From: Gambelia wislizenii
Lineage: Eukaryota; Chordata; Lepidosauria; Squamata; Crotaphytidae
Length of the DNA: 64,000 nt
Direction of reading: 5' to 3'
NCBI GenBank assembly: GCA_030847615.1
Contig: JAUMIR010000004.1
Span: forward strand, 186,684,501 to 186,748,500
This document shows, in pieces, positions 9,650 to 21,609 of this stretch. The position numbers and the translations under genes are program-made. Below the pieces are notes generated by a model. The model did not search any database. It was not told the DNA's origin and saw only the letters and a program-made list of their open reading frames with translations. Each line of letters opens with the position of its first letter. Within the stretch, counting starts at the first letter, position 1.

Positions 9650-11699
9650 CAATGTCTTCTTGCTGTTACATTTGTGCGTATTGTACTCGTGACTGAGTGA
9701 TTGCACCTCACACAGTTAAAAGGAGCAGGGCTTCCTTGCAGGACAGATGGTTAGTCTCCCTGAGACTGAGGAGAGAGGTTGGAGGGAAAAACTTCTGGAC
9801 CTTGGATTTTCAGAGGGGAGGGCTTAGTCTTCTGAGACCACTGACACTGGGGGGAAAAGCAAACTGTACATTCTTTTCAACTGTACATCTTTTTGGCAGG
9901 GACAGCCCCAGTTAATCCTCTGCCATCTTTCTCAGTTGCTTTAAAAATGTCCTGGTTTCTCTCTCCACCTCCAACTTTCCCCCTTCATCCTCACCATACT
10001 TCAGTTGTTGCAAACTGCAAAGTGCAAAAGTGGTGTAGTTTGCACTCAATTAGCAGGGGGAGGGGCTGGAGTCTTGCCCTTCCCAGTATCTCAGGCAAAA
10101 CTAATCTGCTGCAACCTCTCCAAAATTACCTTCCTGAGGTAAGCAAAAGTAATAAATACACCTTGTAAAAAGCAGGTGAAGGGAGAGCTCTAGAGGTTAA
10201 GAGGGGCATTCCTTGAGGAGATCCCCTTTGAATTGCAGCACCCCCAGAACTGTGCATCAGGAGTTCTTTCAAGCTTGCTTTCTCACAGATGCATGGACTG
10301 GTTTGCACCACTGATTTCCCTAAAAGAAGGGAAGATTGGAAAGTAGAGAAGATTGAAAAGTAATAATTCAATACTGGAGTGAGAAATGGAATGGATGTAT
10401 GGTTACCTGGCTTAAGGACTAATGCTTATGGTTGTGATATAATATGAAGTGAATAAGGTGTATAAGAAAGTTAGATAGAAAGTTATATCTTTGAACTTCT
10501 GTCTGTGTTACAGGGGCTGTAAAGCTAAAATGAAATAATTTGAGTGTTACTGAGTTAGCTTAGAATATGTATTATGTTTATAAAATTATAGTTACAATAC
10601 CGGACCCTGTACTAGAACTTTAAACAGTATAGTAACTTTATGTTTGTGTTTAATGAAAGACAATGTTACTTTGTTAAACTGACTCAGAACTGATGAGTAG
10701 GAAGTTGCGTGTTTTTTAAAAAAAAACTTGGTGGAAATGAGGATGTAAATGTAAAAAAAAAATAATAATTTTAAAAAAAACTAAAAGAAGACCAATATAG
10801 CAAAGAAACATCCATGGTTTGAATTGTTTTCTCTTCTCCCTTCAGTGTTGTTTCTTGTTTGTGTTTGAGATTGCATAAACCTTATATTTTAAGTTTATGC
10901 TTACCGGTACTTCTTTCTCTCAGTTTGTCTCAAAGGTGCTACAGGATCCCTTTGCATACTTATATTTTAAGGTTTAGTTTTTACTGTCCTCCACCCTCTC
11001 TCTCTGCTTCTTTTTGATTTACTAATGCTCTATATGTGCCAGAGCTACAGAGTGCTACTGAAAATAAACTGTAATTTGTAGGTGCTAAACACTGGGGGAG
11101 ATTTTACTGTCTAATTTCTTCAAGAGAGAGCTTTTTTCCTGCACAGCAATTTTCCACTTACAATAATAATGTGATCACATGCATATCTACTCAGAAGTAA
11201 GCCACAATGAGTTCAGTGGAATTTACTTCTAGGTAAATATGTCATGGCCCCCACAATCTGAAGCGGGCCCCCAGGCCATGATCTTTGGCAGCCCCCCTAC
11301 CTACTGCTAAGGTTAAGGACAGCAAGATGCTCTACAGGATTTAAGATAAAAATTAAAATAAGTCAGTTTAAATGATGACACCAAAGTAATATTTATATTT
11401 ATTTTTAAAAAAACTAAATGGATTCACATAATAAAAACTTACAATAATATCACACTGGGTCCCCTCCTAATCCTGGGCTAGAACCCTGTCAGCCCCCTCC
11501 CTTGTGGGGACCATGAAATATGTACAGGCTTGTAGCCTGAGACATGTTAAAAGTCAATTGGAATGCATAAGTTTCTTTATGACAATCATGTGTTTTCCAA
11601 CTATTTCTTTACAAATTATATTACATTTATCTCCTGGCATTAAACGTCCTACACATTATTTCTCCCACCCAACCCCATTTTTGTTATAAGAACAACCCT
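9650..11699. other. Unassigned DNA
   Basis: No gene recognised. Part of 10900-10960 ('caaaggtgctacaggatcc') resembles the tail of a common reptile dispersed repeat but is too short to assign. 10700-10790 is A-rich. Confidence 0.4.
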
Positions 11700-11709
11700 G
11701 TGATATAGG

Positions 11710-11875
11710 AAACATATTCGGGGTAGCCATGTTGGCCATGCAGGAAAATACAACAAAATCCACAGAATAATACAATACTACCTTTATCGGCCAACTAAAA
11801 TACACAAAATACATAATGCAAGCTTTTGAAGCCTCACTGGCTTTTTCATCAGGTAAAAGATGTTTTTAAAAATCT
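11710..11875 (+). repeat. Dispersed repeat of unrecognised class
   Basis: The order 'ggggtagccatgttgg', a middle part, then 'gcaagcttttgaagc' and 'tttttcatcagg' matches the layout of a widespread reptile interspersed repeat I recall but cannot name with certainty. It is not coding. Confidence 0.4.
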
Positions 11876-11910
11876 TACAAGAGAATAAAAGTAACAATGT
11901 TAGAGTCATA

Positions 11911-12680
11911 GCAAAGATTTGGAACAATTAATGAAGAAAGCCAAGGCAGAAAGTGCAAAGGTAGGTTTACAGTTGAACATTAAGAAAACAAAAATAATGA
12001 CCACAGATGATTTACATAACTTTAAGGCATATAATGAAGACATTGAAATACTTCAAGATTTTCCATACTTTGGGTCTGTCTGTCATTAATCAGAATGGAG
12101 TCTGCAGTCAAGAAATCAGAAGAAGATGGACTTGGAAGGGGAGCTATGAAGGAACTAGATAAGATCCTGAAGTGTCAAGATATATCACTGGATACTAAAG
12201 TTAGGATGGTCCATACAAGCCCATTTCCCATTACTATGTATGATTGTGAAAGCTGGACAGTGAAGAAAGCTGATAGGAAGAAAATCAATACATCTGAAAT
12301 GTGATGCTGGAGAAGAGCTTATGGATACTGTGGACTGCTAGAAAGACAAATAAATGGGTCCTAGAGTAAATCAAGCCCGAACTCTCTCTAGAAGCCAAGA
12401 TGACAAAACTGAATTTGTTGTACTTTGGCTATATCATGAGAAGACATGAGTCACTAGAAAAGACAAGAATGCTTGGCAAGGTGGAGGGAAGTAGGAAAAA
12501 AGGAAGGCCACATTCCAGATGGATGGACTCAATCAAGGAAGCCACGGCCTTAGGTCTACAAGACCTGAGGAGCACTGTTGATGATAGGGTAACTTGGATG
12601 TATCTCATTAATAGGGTCACCATAAGTCAAAGTCAACTTGATGGCAGTTAACAATAACAAAAAAATAATAATAAATAAAT
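11911..12680 (+). pseudogene. RTE/BovB-like LINE C-terminus, copy 1
   Basis: Translated pieces give the C-terminal part of an RTE-clade ORF2 just after the RT palm: 'LNIKKTKIMT', 'TKVRMVH...YDCESWTVKK', 'LLYFGYIMRRHESLEKT.M' and 'GKVEGSRKKGRPHSRWMDSI', ending 'VTISQSQLDGS'. The spacing follows BovB. Nucleotide identity with 22890-23640 is obvious, and both copies end 'cttgatggcagttaa' followed by A-rich sequence (12660-12690 here). Stops and at least two frame changes make it a dead, 5'-truncated copy. RTE is the best clade call; a related RTE-X lineage is possible. Confidence 0.75.
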
Positions 12681-12796
12681 AAATAAAAATGCAGGGGGCA
12701 TGGGTGGGGATGAACATACAGTCCATTTAGTGGATCTGTAATTTTGAGCAGGTTTGATAAAGGCATTTTTATTTTAGAATAATTTATTACATCATA

Positions 12797-12960
12797 CAGT
12801 TGGTCCTCTGTATCCATGGATTTGGCATCGATGGATTCCATCATCCATGGCTTGAAAATATCCCCCCCCCCAAAAAAAATCCCAAGAAGCAAACCTTGAT
12901 TTTGCCATTTTTTTTATAAGGGACGCCATTTTACTTTGCCATTCTATATAATTGGGTCAG
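12797..12960. mobile_element. Tigger/pogo-like MITE, truncated
   Basis: Starts CAGTTGGTCCTCTGTATCC after TA (12795-12796) and matches the first ~150 bp of the 5602 and 26990 copies. The matching right terminus is missing. Confidence 0.7.
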
Positions 12961-13960
12961 CCCCAATTGGGGCTTGGACACTAAGCCCCAATGTGTTTTC
13001 TTTCAGGAGAATGTCACTGCTGGCCCCAGCCCTGATTGCAGTCAGGGGAAGCTGACATCTACTGGCAGACATCTCACAGCTGCCTCCCTGGAAGACAGCA
13101 CACCCAAGCAGGATGTAGAATGAGAGAACCCATAGTTCTCTAGCTAGTCACCTCACCAGTTCTGGACCCTCCGTCACCTTTCTGACCTCATGTATACCAA
13201 GAAAAAAGATATCAACAAATCTGGGCTGAAGACCAAATCCAAAAATGCTGTTCACACTTAGTTTCCCATCTCTGAGTTTCACTTGGGAGGAGGAGACACG
13301 AACTCTCTAGTCTTATAGTCCCCAGTCTTGCGAGTGTAAATGGGAGAGTTTTGCCAAGACTCTAAAGGCTGACAGGAATGGGACTGCAATCTTTTGACCT
13401 CCCCACATTTGTGTATGCCTCGGAAACACCCTGATCTGATTATGTTGTCTCCAGCCGCTCTCCTCTTAGCCACCAGAGTAAATGATGTGCAGATATCACT
13501 CATAAGGGAGTTGGAAGCAGTGTTGTAGAATTATCTTTCCCTGCAGTTCATTTTCCTCCTTGTCACAGGCCTATTTCATGCATGCATGCTCATTGCTTGA
13601 TGACTGAAATATTGGAGTGATGCTTATCACTTCCCAGCTGGCTTTTATTGCCAGATGACAGCCTGGGGAAAAGGTGGGGGGGAAATGGTGATAGCTAAGG
13701 ATATACAAAGGTGCCTGGTACTCAGTGAGACCACAAGTCCATTTAGCCTTGTGTGTTATCTACTGTAACAGGAAGCAATTTTGGACATTTCTGTAGCCTT
13801 GCCATTGAGTTCTGGGGCCTCCTATATACTGTGGATGTGTGATTCCTGACTGAACTAGCCCCTCCCCAGTTCACAGCTACCCATATTGCATGGTATTGTG
13901 TGAATTAATCTTTTGGTAGAAAAGGCAATTTAGCAAGCTAGGTGAGTGGAAACCCCAGAC
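12961..13960. other. Unassigned DNA
   Basis: No gene or repeat recognised. Confidence 0.45.
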
Positions 13961-14033
13961 ACACTCCTACCCAACCATTCTCTGAAGATGCCAGCCACAG
14001 ATGCCGGCGAAATGTCAGAAAGAAACTATTCCA
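13961..14033 (+). mobile_element. Penelope terminal-repeat scrap
   Basis: 'ccattctctgaagatgccag' and 'ccacagatgcc.gcgaaa.gtcagaaagaaactattccaga' match the Penelope termini at 15656-16168 and 31030-31100. A CR1 fragment follows directly. Confidence 0.75.
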
Positions 14034-14283
14034 GAAGACGGAATAGAACTACAGGAAAAGAGATTCCATCTAAACATTAGGAAGAATTTCCTGACAGTAA
14101 GAGCTGTTCGGAAGTGGAAAATGCTGCCTCAGAATATGGTGGAGTCTCCTTTGGAGGTTTTAAAACAGTGGCTGGATGACAATCTGTGGGCAGGGGGGCT
14201 TTGATTGTATATTCCTGCATGGCAGGGGGTTGGACTGGATGACCCTTGTGGTCTCTTCCAACTCTATGATTCTATTACTGTAG
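14034..14283 (+). pseudogene. CR1 LINE 3' end
   Basis: The coding frame reads 'ELQEKRFHLNIRKNFLTVRA', 'WKMLPQNMVESPLEVLKQWLDD', the end of CR1 ORF2. The untranslated tail ends 'ctcttccaactctatgattctat', the CR1 3' signature. Only the last ~60 codons are kept. The frame also runs open through the preceding Penelope scrap, which is coincidence. Confidence 0.88.
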
Positions 14284-15650
14284 ATACAGGGGTCTGACTG
14301 TAATTCCCAGACCCCCCCCCATCAATGCATCTGGTAAGGTTTGGAACTTTCCTGCATTACTTTCATTTCATCTTTTGCTTTAAAAAGTGGTAAATGAGGA
14401 CACTTTCTACACTGTCACATTTTAAAGACCCAGTAGGTCATTTTTTACAGTCTTGACAATACATTCATCTAATATTTTGTTCTTCCAGAGACATTAATTC
14501 CTAGGTGGCAGAGAATGTTTCTCACAATGTAAGTTAGATGTTAGAAGAAGAAAGCTTGTCTCTGCAAAAATAGCTCAAGGTTAAAAAAACCAAAGAAAAA
14601 CAGAAATTTCCTACACAGGAAGGAGACTGTTCCCTGAAGTGCAATCGTTTTGCCAGCATGTTGCACTAAATTAAATGTTTGGTTATAGGTTTTCCAAGCA
14701 GCCAAAAGATATGAAAGATTTTGCTGTGCTAAACCTCAAGTCTTCACTCCACCACCACCACCAGTATACCCCCTGCCAGGAAGAAAATTGATAAATGATT
14801 ATTTTTCATCAGCACACTTCTGAGCTGGGGAAAAATTGTTGCTCCTGTTGAATTTCTGCCCGCCACATCACTGTTAAAGGTCTGGTGGAGGGAGGAAACA
14901 CCTTTGAATGCACACATATTTCATTGTAGACTTTAACCCTCTTTGCATCTATTCCCCCAGCATACACCTAAACAGCCTTGTTGTCAATTTGATCAGGGGA
15001 AACAGGATGTCAGGAAGAAAACCCACAGACCATCTGTCATTTGATGTTTCTAACATTGCCAAAGTCAACAAGTAGAAGGTGGCAACATAAAGCAAAAATT
15101 GCAGTTCCTCCTGGTGAGTCACCCCTGTGGGACTGCACTGATTCTCACACTTGGGCCTTTTCATGCCAAACTGCTGGCTTTTTGGCATAGAAAAGGCTCT
15201 TCTCTGCCCCTGCTTCTTCACATGGGTCCCCTGCACTTCTCTTTTTCCATTGGCCTTATGTTTGTATGAGGTCAGCATGCCAAGGGTTAACTAGCTCTTG
15301 CCAAAGTGGTATTATAAATGCACTTGACTTAATCTCTGCTGGACTGTTAATAATCTTGAAAAATAAGAGAGGGGAATATGCTATTGATTCCTGGTAAACT
15401 AGCCTGGAATAAAAGCCTACAATCTCCAGAATGTCTCTTGGAGAAAATAAATGATGGGGGTGAGAACTGTGGAAGCTGGAAGAAGAAAATAGCCTTTTAA
15501 AAAAAAAAGAATGCTGAAAGTGGTTTCACAATTCCATTGTTCCCCATGTTGCCAACATTTTGAACTACTTGTTGTCTTGAATAGCAGCTTAACTGGCCAG
15601 TATTAGCAAGTGATCTTGTTCATCTCCACACTGGGAAAAATTCACCCACT
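14284..15650. other. Unassigned DNA
   Basis: No gene recognised. A minus-strand frame at 14949-15278 has no known motif and no splice or element context. Confidence 0.45.
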
Positions 15651-15655
15651 AATAG

Positions 15656-16168
15656 ATTTTCCTTGGGTTTTTTTCCAGGCTGTGACGCCGTGTTCTGGAA
15701 TAGTTTTTTTCTGACGTTTCGCCTGCATCTGTGGCTGGCATCCTCAGAGAATGGTTGTGTAGGTGTGTGTGTGGCGTTTATATGCTGTGAACCCCTGTTG
15801 GGTGGGGAGGATATGTAAATTTGTGTAATTAAATGGTTAGTCTCTGGGTATAGAAATGCAAGGCTCTTAGTGTCTGTTTGGCTAATGGTTGGTTGATGGG
15901 CCAGCTGTTAGCCAAACAGACACTAACGAGCCTTGCATTTCTATACCCAGAGACTAACCATTCAATTACACAAATTTACATATCCTCCCCAACAGGGGTT
16001 CACAGCATATAAACTCCACACACACCTACACAACCATTCTCTGAGGATGCCAGCCACAGATGCAGGCGAAACGTTAGAAAGAAACTATTCCAGAACACAG
16101 CCTCACAGCCTGAAAAAAAAACAAGGAAAATCTATGGATGCCGTCCGTGAAAGCCTTTGACTTCATAT
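15656..16168. mobile_element. Penelope fold-back: two inverted terminal-repeat arms
   Basis: The left arm (15656-15884, minus orientation) and right arm (15908-16136, plus orientation) are inverted copies of about 229 bp around a 23-bp spacer. Both carry Penelope terminal sequence: 'ttctggaatagttt' and its inverse, 'gcctgcatctgtggctggc', and 'tctatacccagagactaacc'. The right arm extends to the usual 'aaaatctatggatgcc...aaagcctttgactt' terminus. No coding sequence lies between the arms. Confidence 0.82.
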
Positions 16169-16439
16169 TCACCCACTAATATTAGCAAATCAAATTGCTG
16201 TTAAATTGAAAGGCTGAGTTACCTCTCCTGTCAGGGACAAATCATTGTTTGGTTAGGTTTAGAGTAGTGAAAGCTAGGCAGCTCTCCAGGAATGGAGGCC
16301 TATTAGCAGAGCTTTGAAAAATCACTATTTGGAGTACAATTTCCACAATCTTACAAGTTGAATATGGAGATGTCCTGGGCACACAGCACACATATCCCCC
16401 TGATGGAACTAATCAAACCCCAATCCTGCATGAAATGCA

Positions 16440-17090
16440 CCAGAATAGAATAGACTAGAATCTTTATTATGGTCAGAGACCAGCACAGACAAAAAGGGGA
16501 TAGAGAATAAAAATGTAAAAACACAGGTTAAAAACAGTATCTAAAACATCCCTTCAGATTGCATGGCTCCAGTATAACAAGACAAGGTTAATGCTAGTCT
16601 ACTGCAGAGGTCAATGCCAGACAAATTTTAACTGCAGCAGCATAGAATCTGGCAACATTATATGTTGTATCAGGGTTGGTGTCTGAAAGCAACAGAGAAC
16701 TGTAGAATTGCCCAGTGTGTCCTTGGTATTTATGCAATAGGGGCGAGATCAGGCTGAGCCGAATATCCCTGTAGTATGAACACTCGAGTAATACATGCTC
16801 TGTTGTTTCTATTTGGCCAGAGTTACAGGGGCATAGTCTGTCTGAGAAGGGGATTTTCTTGTATCGGCCTTCAAGGACAGCTGAGGGAAGGGCGGGACAC
16901 CATGCCAAAGTAAAAGCCATCCGGTGTTTTGCTAAGTATGCCATAGGTGAAGCCAGACATCTGTTGGAGTCACTAACAATAAAGGTTGGAGCGCTAGCTA
17001 GATCCAGTTGTCACTCTATATCTACCACCCATTGTTTAATAGTTGCTTTAGCCCTACCATCTCCTATGCTAAGCAGAAAATCTGGAGAAA
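16440..17090 (-). pseudogene. LINE ORF2 C-terminus with Cys-rich motif, copy 1
   Basis: The minus-strand frame holds 'LPSAVLEGRYKKIPFSDRLC', 'PCNSGQIETTEHVLLEC' and 'YRDIRLSLISPLLHKYQG'. The same order occurs in the plus-strand coding region at 62.9-63.85 kb, so these are two copies of one LINE type. The CPC-x(8)-EHVLLEC block is a C2HC-like motif of the kind found after the RT/RNase H region in I/Ingi-group and related LINEs. The 3' end ('ctggtctctgaccataataaag' on the minus strand, 16459-16480) matches the style of the 63.97-kb end. An in-frame stop upstream marks it as dead. The clade (perhaps Vingi) is uncertain. Confidence 0.7.
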
Positions 17091-17105
17091 AGTCCAGTGA
17101 TGACA

Positions 17106-17725
17106 TTTCTGTCTACACAATGAAAAATGACACGTATTTATTCGAAAAATCAGCAATCTGTACAGACCACCATTCGAATAAATACATGTCATTCAGGGAG
17201 GTGTAGCAAAACATACCTTTTACTCCGTGTCCAGTGGATCTGGGGCTTGAACAAGATCTCAGGGATTAATCCGTCTGGCTTCTGAATGATTGGCCATTTG
17301 TACACTCCTGTTCGCATAGCTACAAACAGGAGTGCAATCAGATTGGCTGGTAGGGTAGAGGGGCAGGACTAGGAAAGAGGGAAAGCAGCTGCGGCCCCCA
17401 TGTTGGATTCCTGGCTCAGTGAGGGTCCAGTAAGTCCGTGCTACATTTTTTGTGTTTATATTTGAATATTAAAATGTAATCACGGCTGCCCAGATCGCAG
17501 GCACCTTTTTAAGTTAAAAAAAAAAGGCGGCGGGAGATTTAAAACTGCCACTTGGATCGCTCACTTCAGCCAGCTGGGTAAGGAGGGGTCATATGGAGTT
17601 TAGGGGGGTAAAAATCATGTTGGCAGATTGTACGCATTCAAATGGCTGCGTTTTCTGTGTGTGTGTGTGTGTTTTTTTTACCCCCAAATGGATTTTTTTT
17701 GTCATGTAGACAGGACCTTAGTCAT
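17106..17725. mobile_element. Putative MITE with 'CTGTCTACA' termini
   Basis: The left end has 'ctgtctacacaatgaaaa' and the right end 'gtcatgtagacagg', an imperfect inverted pair. The centre shares 'catgttggatt' and nearby sequence with 54664-55204, which has similar termini. A 21-bp hairpin (17126-17146 with 17173-17193) sits near the left end. No target duplication could be fixed, so class and edges are uncertain. Confidence 0.45.
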
Positions 17726-18205
17726 CACTGTGTGTTTCCACCTGGACTGGAAATCATCACTCAAGGTTAGTGGAGGCTAGTGGGAAAGAAGGATAGCCAG
17801 TTGGGAAGAAGGATAATGTACCAGGTAATAGCTAGGAGCAGGGCCTTCCATGTAGTGACAACTATTTCATGAAATGTGCTCACAAGGGACATTATCAGGC
17901 CCTGGTACTTTACTCTTTCAGATATCAGGGGAAGCCTAGACTGTTCTAGAAAAAATTAAATTGGGTGTTATCTTGGCCTTATTATTTTAATGATTCTTAC
18001 TTCTATGATTTATTTATTTTTTTGTAAAAAAATGTTATTGTAAGATTGTCTTAAACTTCATACTGTATTTATTGTATGATGTGCATTTATATGAGCTGCA
18101 CTGGAATCATTTTGTGTAAAAAGTGTGATATAAGGTTCATAAATACATAAAATACACAAGAGCACATCAACTTGTTTCTGATCAGTTGGAAACCTTGTAT
18201 GGTAT
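17726..18205. other. Unassigned AT-rich DNA
   Basis: No gene or element recognised. Confidence 0.5.
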
Positions 18206-18208
18206 ATA

Positions 18209-18900
18209 TAGTAGTCCCTCCACATTCACAGGGGTTAGGGTTTCGAGACCCCCGAGAATGTGAAAAAAATGTGAATAAAAAAGGCCTCACCCGCCCACCC
18301 ACAAACCCCCCTCCTGGCCTTCCCGAGGCGGCTCTGGGGCTTTGAAGGCCGGAGAGGGCAGCGGGTAGGCAGGGGGGTGGCTGGTCGGCCTCTCCCCGAC
18401 CTTCCTGAGGGGGCTCCGGGGGTTTGGAACCCCAGAACCACCTCAGGAAGGCCAGAGAGGGCAGCAGGCGGCAGGTTGGCCAGCCTCTCCTCGGCCTTCC
18501 TGAGGGGGCTCCAGGGCTTTGAAACCCTGGAGCTGCTTCGGGAACGTTGGGAGGGGTGAAAGGAGCGTGATGGAGAGGCTTTTCAGCCACCCCCACCCTC
18601 ACAAAGCTGCGACAAGGCTTGGAAAGCTCAATCATGGCTTTTGGAAGGGTGGGGGGGTTAAATGCGCCTTTCCCGCCAACTCTCCGCTCTCCCACGGCTT
18701 GGCTCTCCACCCCAAATGGAGTCAAGCCCCAGGAGAGCGGGGAGTTGAGCACCTGGCTTGTTCAGCAAGCACTCCGTTTAAATTGGCTCCTCTCCCTTGC
18801 GTGCAAGGGAGAGAAGCTGTTTTAAATGGGGTGCTTGCTGAGCAAACCACGAATAATCAAAACCATGAGAATGAAAGCCGCAAATGTGGAGGGGCAACTG
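18209..18900. mobile_element. Tigger/pogo-like element, GC-rich type, 692 bp
   Basis: Left terminus 'agtagtccctccacattc' and right terminus ...'gtggaggggcaactg' with TA outside (18207-18208, 18901-18902). This is the inverse of the 8068-9647 element: its right interior 'cgaataatcaaaacc' matches the other's left interior. It carries about three units of the same GC-rich repeat (18310-18560). Confidence 0.75.
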
Positions 18901-19312
18901 TATAGTATTTCTTTTGTCCCACTGTGGCTTCCAGTCAAACAGGTTTTTGTAACCATACAAAACCTTAAAAGCCTTCTTAATAGAGGCAAAAGTAAAGTGA
19001 GTCATGTAGACATCAGTTGTAACACCTTCTTTAACCCAGATGCAAATTGCTAGTAAAAAAATGTCTGTTTTCTCTCTCAATTTGGTAGATGGTACAGAAG
19101 GAATGAAATTGTGGGGCTACCTTGGGAATCAGGGGGGAAAAACCTCAGTAAAGTATTCTGTCCTAGGCATACCCACTCCCCTTTGATCTGGTTGAGTCTT
19201 ACATTCAACCACTCACCCAGAAGCCATTGGTGTTGGGACATTCCATGTAGGTGAGTGAGTTGGTTGGCAAGGAGAGAAATTATTTTCCTTCACAGCCCAG
19301 ATCAGAAACACA
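18901..19312. other. Unassigned DNA
   Basis: No gene seen. Confidence 0.45.
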
Positions 19313-19884
19313 GGAGATTATCAGACGGGGATAAAAATATATCCTCTTCCGTTACCCTCCTGACCCTGTCCCGGCACACTAATGAAAACGTTCACAAACA
19401 TTCATTGATTGTGTGATCCTACTCTCCCCTCAGCAGCCACGGAGTGAATGCACCTTGCATGGACCGTTCTCGCGGGAGGACGAGTCTGCGGGGAATTCAA
19501 AAATAAAAAGTCAAATACACTTTTTAAAATGACAGCAAGCACAAAAACACACTTTAAAAAAACCAAGTAACCCGGGGAGGGTACAAAAAAGGTTGTCACT
19601 TACCTGGATGTCCCAATCGCACCCAGAAGTGTTCTGGAACGGACCTCCCACTGCAGCTGGCATCATGCTACAAAAATGGGGCACCTTTTCACTTCCCCAT
19701 TGTTCTGTGACAGGAACAAAATGGGTGATCTATTCACAGCTTACCATGAATAAAAAGCAGTGAGGGCAAAATGGGAGCAGCATGGAAGCATAACAGGATG
19801 GGGGCAACGATGTCTGAAAGGGAAGCCCTTTGGTGATCTCCTGGTGTTTGTGTAACCCCATATTAAGGGTGTCTGATAATCCCC
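19313..19884. mobile_element. Harbinger-like MITE, 572 bp
   Basis: Termini GGAGATTATCAGAC and GTCTGATAATCCCC are inverted repeats flanked by ACA on both sides (19310-19312, 19885-19887). The interior ('agaagtgttctgg', 'ggacctcccactg', 'ccatgaataaaaag') matches 41496-41948, giving two copies of one family. A 3-bp target duplication with G-rich termini fits PIF/Harbinger. A 5-bp reading (CACAG) would instead suggest a 5-bp hAT subgroup. No transposase. Confidence 0.65.
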
Positions 19885-19887
19885 ACA

Positions 19888-20138
19888 GTCACCTAGCAGG
19901 GGACGGAAATAGATCATTCCATGTCCAGCATACAAATGCAAGCTACTAGCCTATTAGCATGCCAGTTAAAAATGCAGGCTAATAACTTCTGTACATTCAT
20001 TTACAAGGATGTTCTGCATTATCTCTTATTGGAAAGAGAGGCAAACCAGGAAAGGGCAGGCCACATGATGTTTCCCTAATACTGAGGAACACTGAAGGAA
20101 TCCTTCACCCATCCAGGGTTAAATATGAAAAGCTTTCT

Positions 20139-20184
<46 letters not shown>

Positions 20185-21600
20185 TTTATGAGGAAATTGT
20201 GAGTAGAGAACTGATGGGGTGGGGGTAGAACCACCATTTTGATTCACAAGTGATTGTAGTGCTGAAAAGATGAAATAAGATTAAATTTCCAATCTCACCT
20301 CCCTGCACAAAATAACACCTCTCCTTACACACAAACACAGACACACACATCAAGACAAGTACATTTGAGACTGATTTCCCCCTTTTTACATACACCCACC
20401 AGAAAGGGAAGCTCAGATTTCTTTTAAGTGGCCCATGTTGTATTTGGCACATTTCTAGTCTGAGGCAGAAAGCAAGAAATTTTGGAACTAGGTGAACATA
20501 GAAAACTATTCAAAAGTCTAAAGTTTTATTCCATGGAGATCTAAATTCTGGAAGCTGAACCTGAATTCTGTAGACTTTAAAAAACCAGCTATCAAAATTC
20601 CAAATAGGATACATGTACTCACTTCATCTTCCTGAAATCCTGGCAGGGGTTTTGTTTTGTTTTGTTTTGTTTTTGCCTGTATCTTCTCATTTGGAAAGTA
20701 AATTAATAATTTACTCATCATCAGAGTACCATCTGTCAGAAACTACAAACACTGGGAAGTTACCCAGGAAAGGATTTCCTCAGAGTTCTATAATCTGAGA
20801 AAAAGGTTTCTGACACCACTTTGAAAGTCCATCTGGGTTAGATGTCCTTTTTTGTGGTATGAAATTGGGCAGCAATGGGAAATAAATAGGAAAATGTTCG
20901 CCCTCATGCAATTCCACAGAACAGCCTTGGGCCAGATAGCATCCAGCATCTGGCAATTTTGAGGTTCAGTAAGCCAAACTACATCACCCTTGATAATCTT
21001 TTCTTGCTCATGCATTTGATCAACTGGTATTATAAGCATTTTTTTCTTTCTAAGGATTTGGTGCAGTTGATTATTAAATTCTCTCTTTCTTTGACTGGGG
21101 GGAGGAGAAGTAATGACCACATATTTATTTGGCATCTACCTTGTATCATGTACATTTTTTTATAAGGCAAACAACCCAGAAGGTGAAAACTTCAACACAG
21201 TGTGAGAAACTTTCTTTGTTCTTATGAAGAGAAAAGATGTTTCATAACACAATAAAGCAAGCTTCTGGGGTATGAAGGTGGGACTGTTGGATCCTATGTG
21301 GGGAGAAAGTTGGGATATTAACTAATCAATTAATTAAAATAAATAAAAATAAACTGCATGGAGAATTTGTAAGAGAAATTCTCTGAAAGCAAATAAGTGT
21401 TCTGGTAGTGACTTCTAGGAAAGTCAGAAGTGTGATGGGAGTAATGCCTTGTTGTTTATTCTAGAGATCATTTAGATTTCAGACCAGGTACCCACCTGGT
21501 CTGCATGTTCAGAGAACAATTAGATTAAATGGCTAGTTTTTACCACTGATATTAGATATTTGGGATATTAGTATCTCAGTGGGATACCAAACAAAATTCA
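19888..21600. other. Unassigned DNA with simple repeats
   Basis: Includes an (AT)n tract at 20143-20181 and a (GTTTT)n tract near 20648-20672. No gene or element boundary recognised. Confidence 0.5.
20143..20181. repeat. (AT)n microsatellite
   Basis: Uninterrupted AT dinucleotides. Confidence 0.95.
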
Positions 21601-21609
21601 GGAGGGCTC

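Noticed and set aside
8191..9692. Several 100-200-codon Pro/Arg/Gly-rich frames on both strands
   Set aside because: They are translations of the ~96-bp minisatellite in a Tigger-like element, open on both strands because the unit is GC-rich and lacks stops.
14949..15278. 109-codon minus-strand frame
   Set aside because: No recognisable domain and no codon or context evidence; treated as chance.
18087..18752. 221-codon minus-strand frame
   Set aside because: Mostly the GC-rich Tigger-like element plus AT-rich flank; periodic Pro/Gly content matches the repeat unit.
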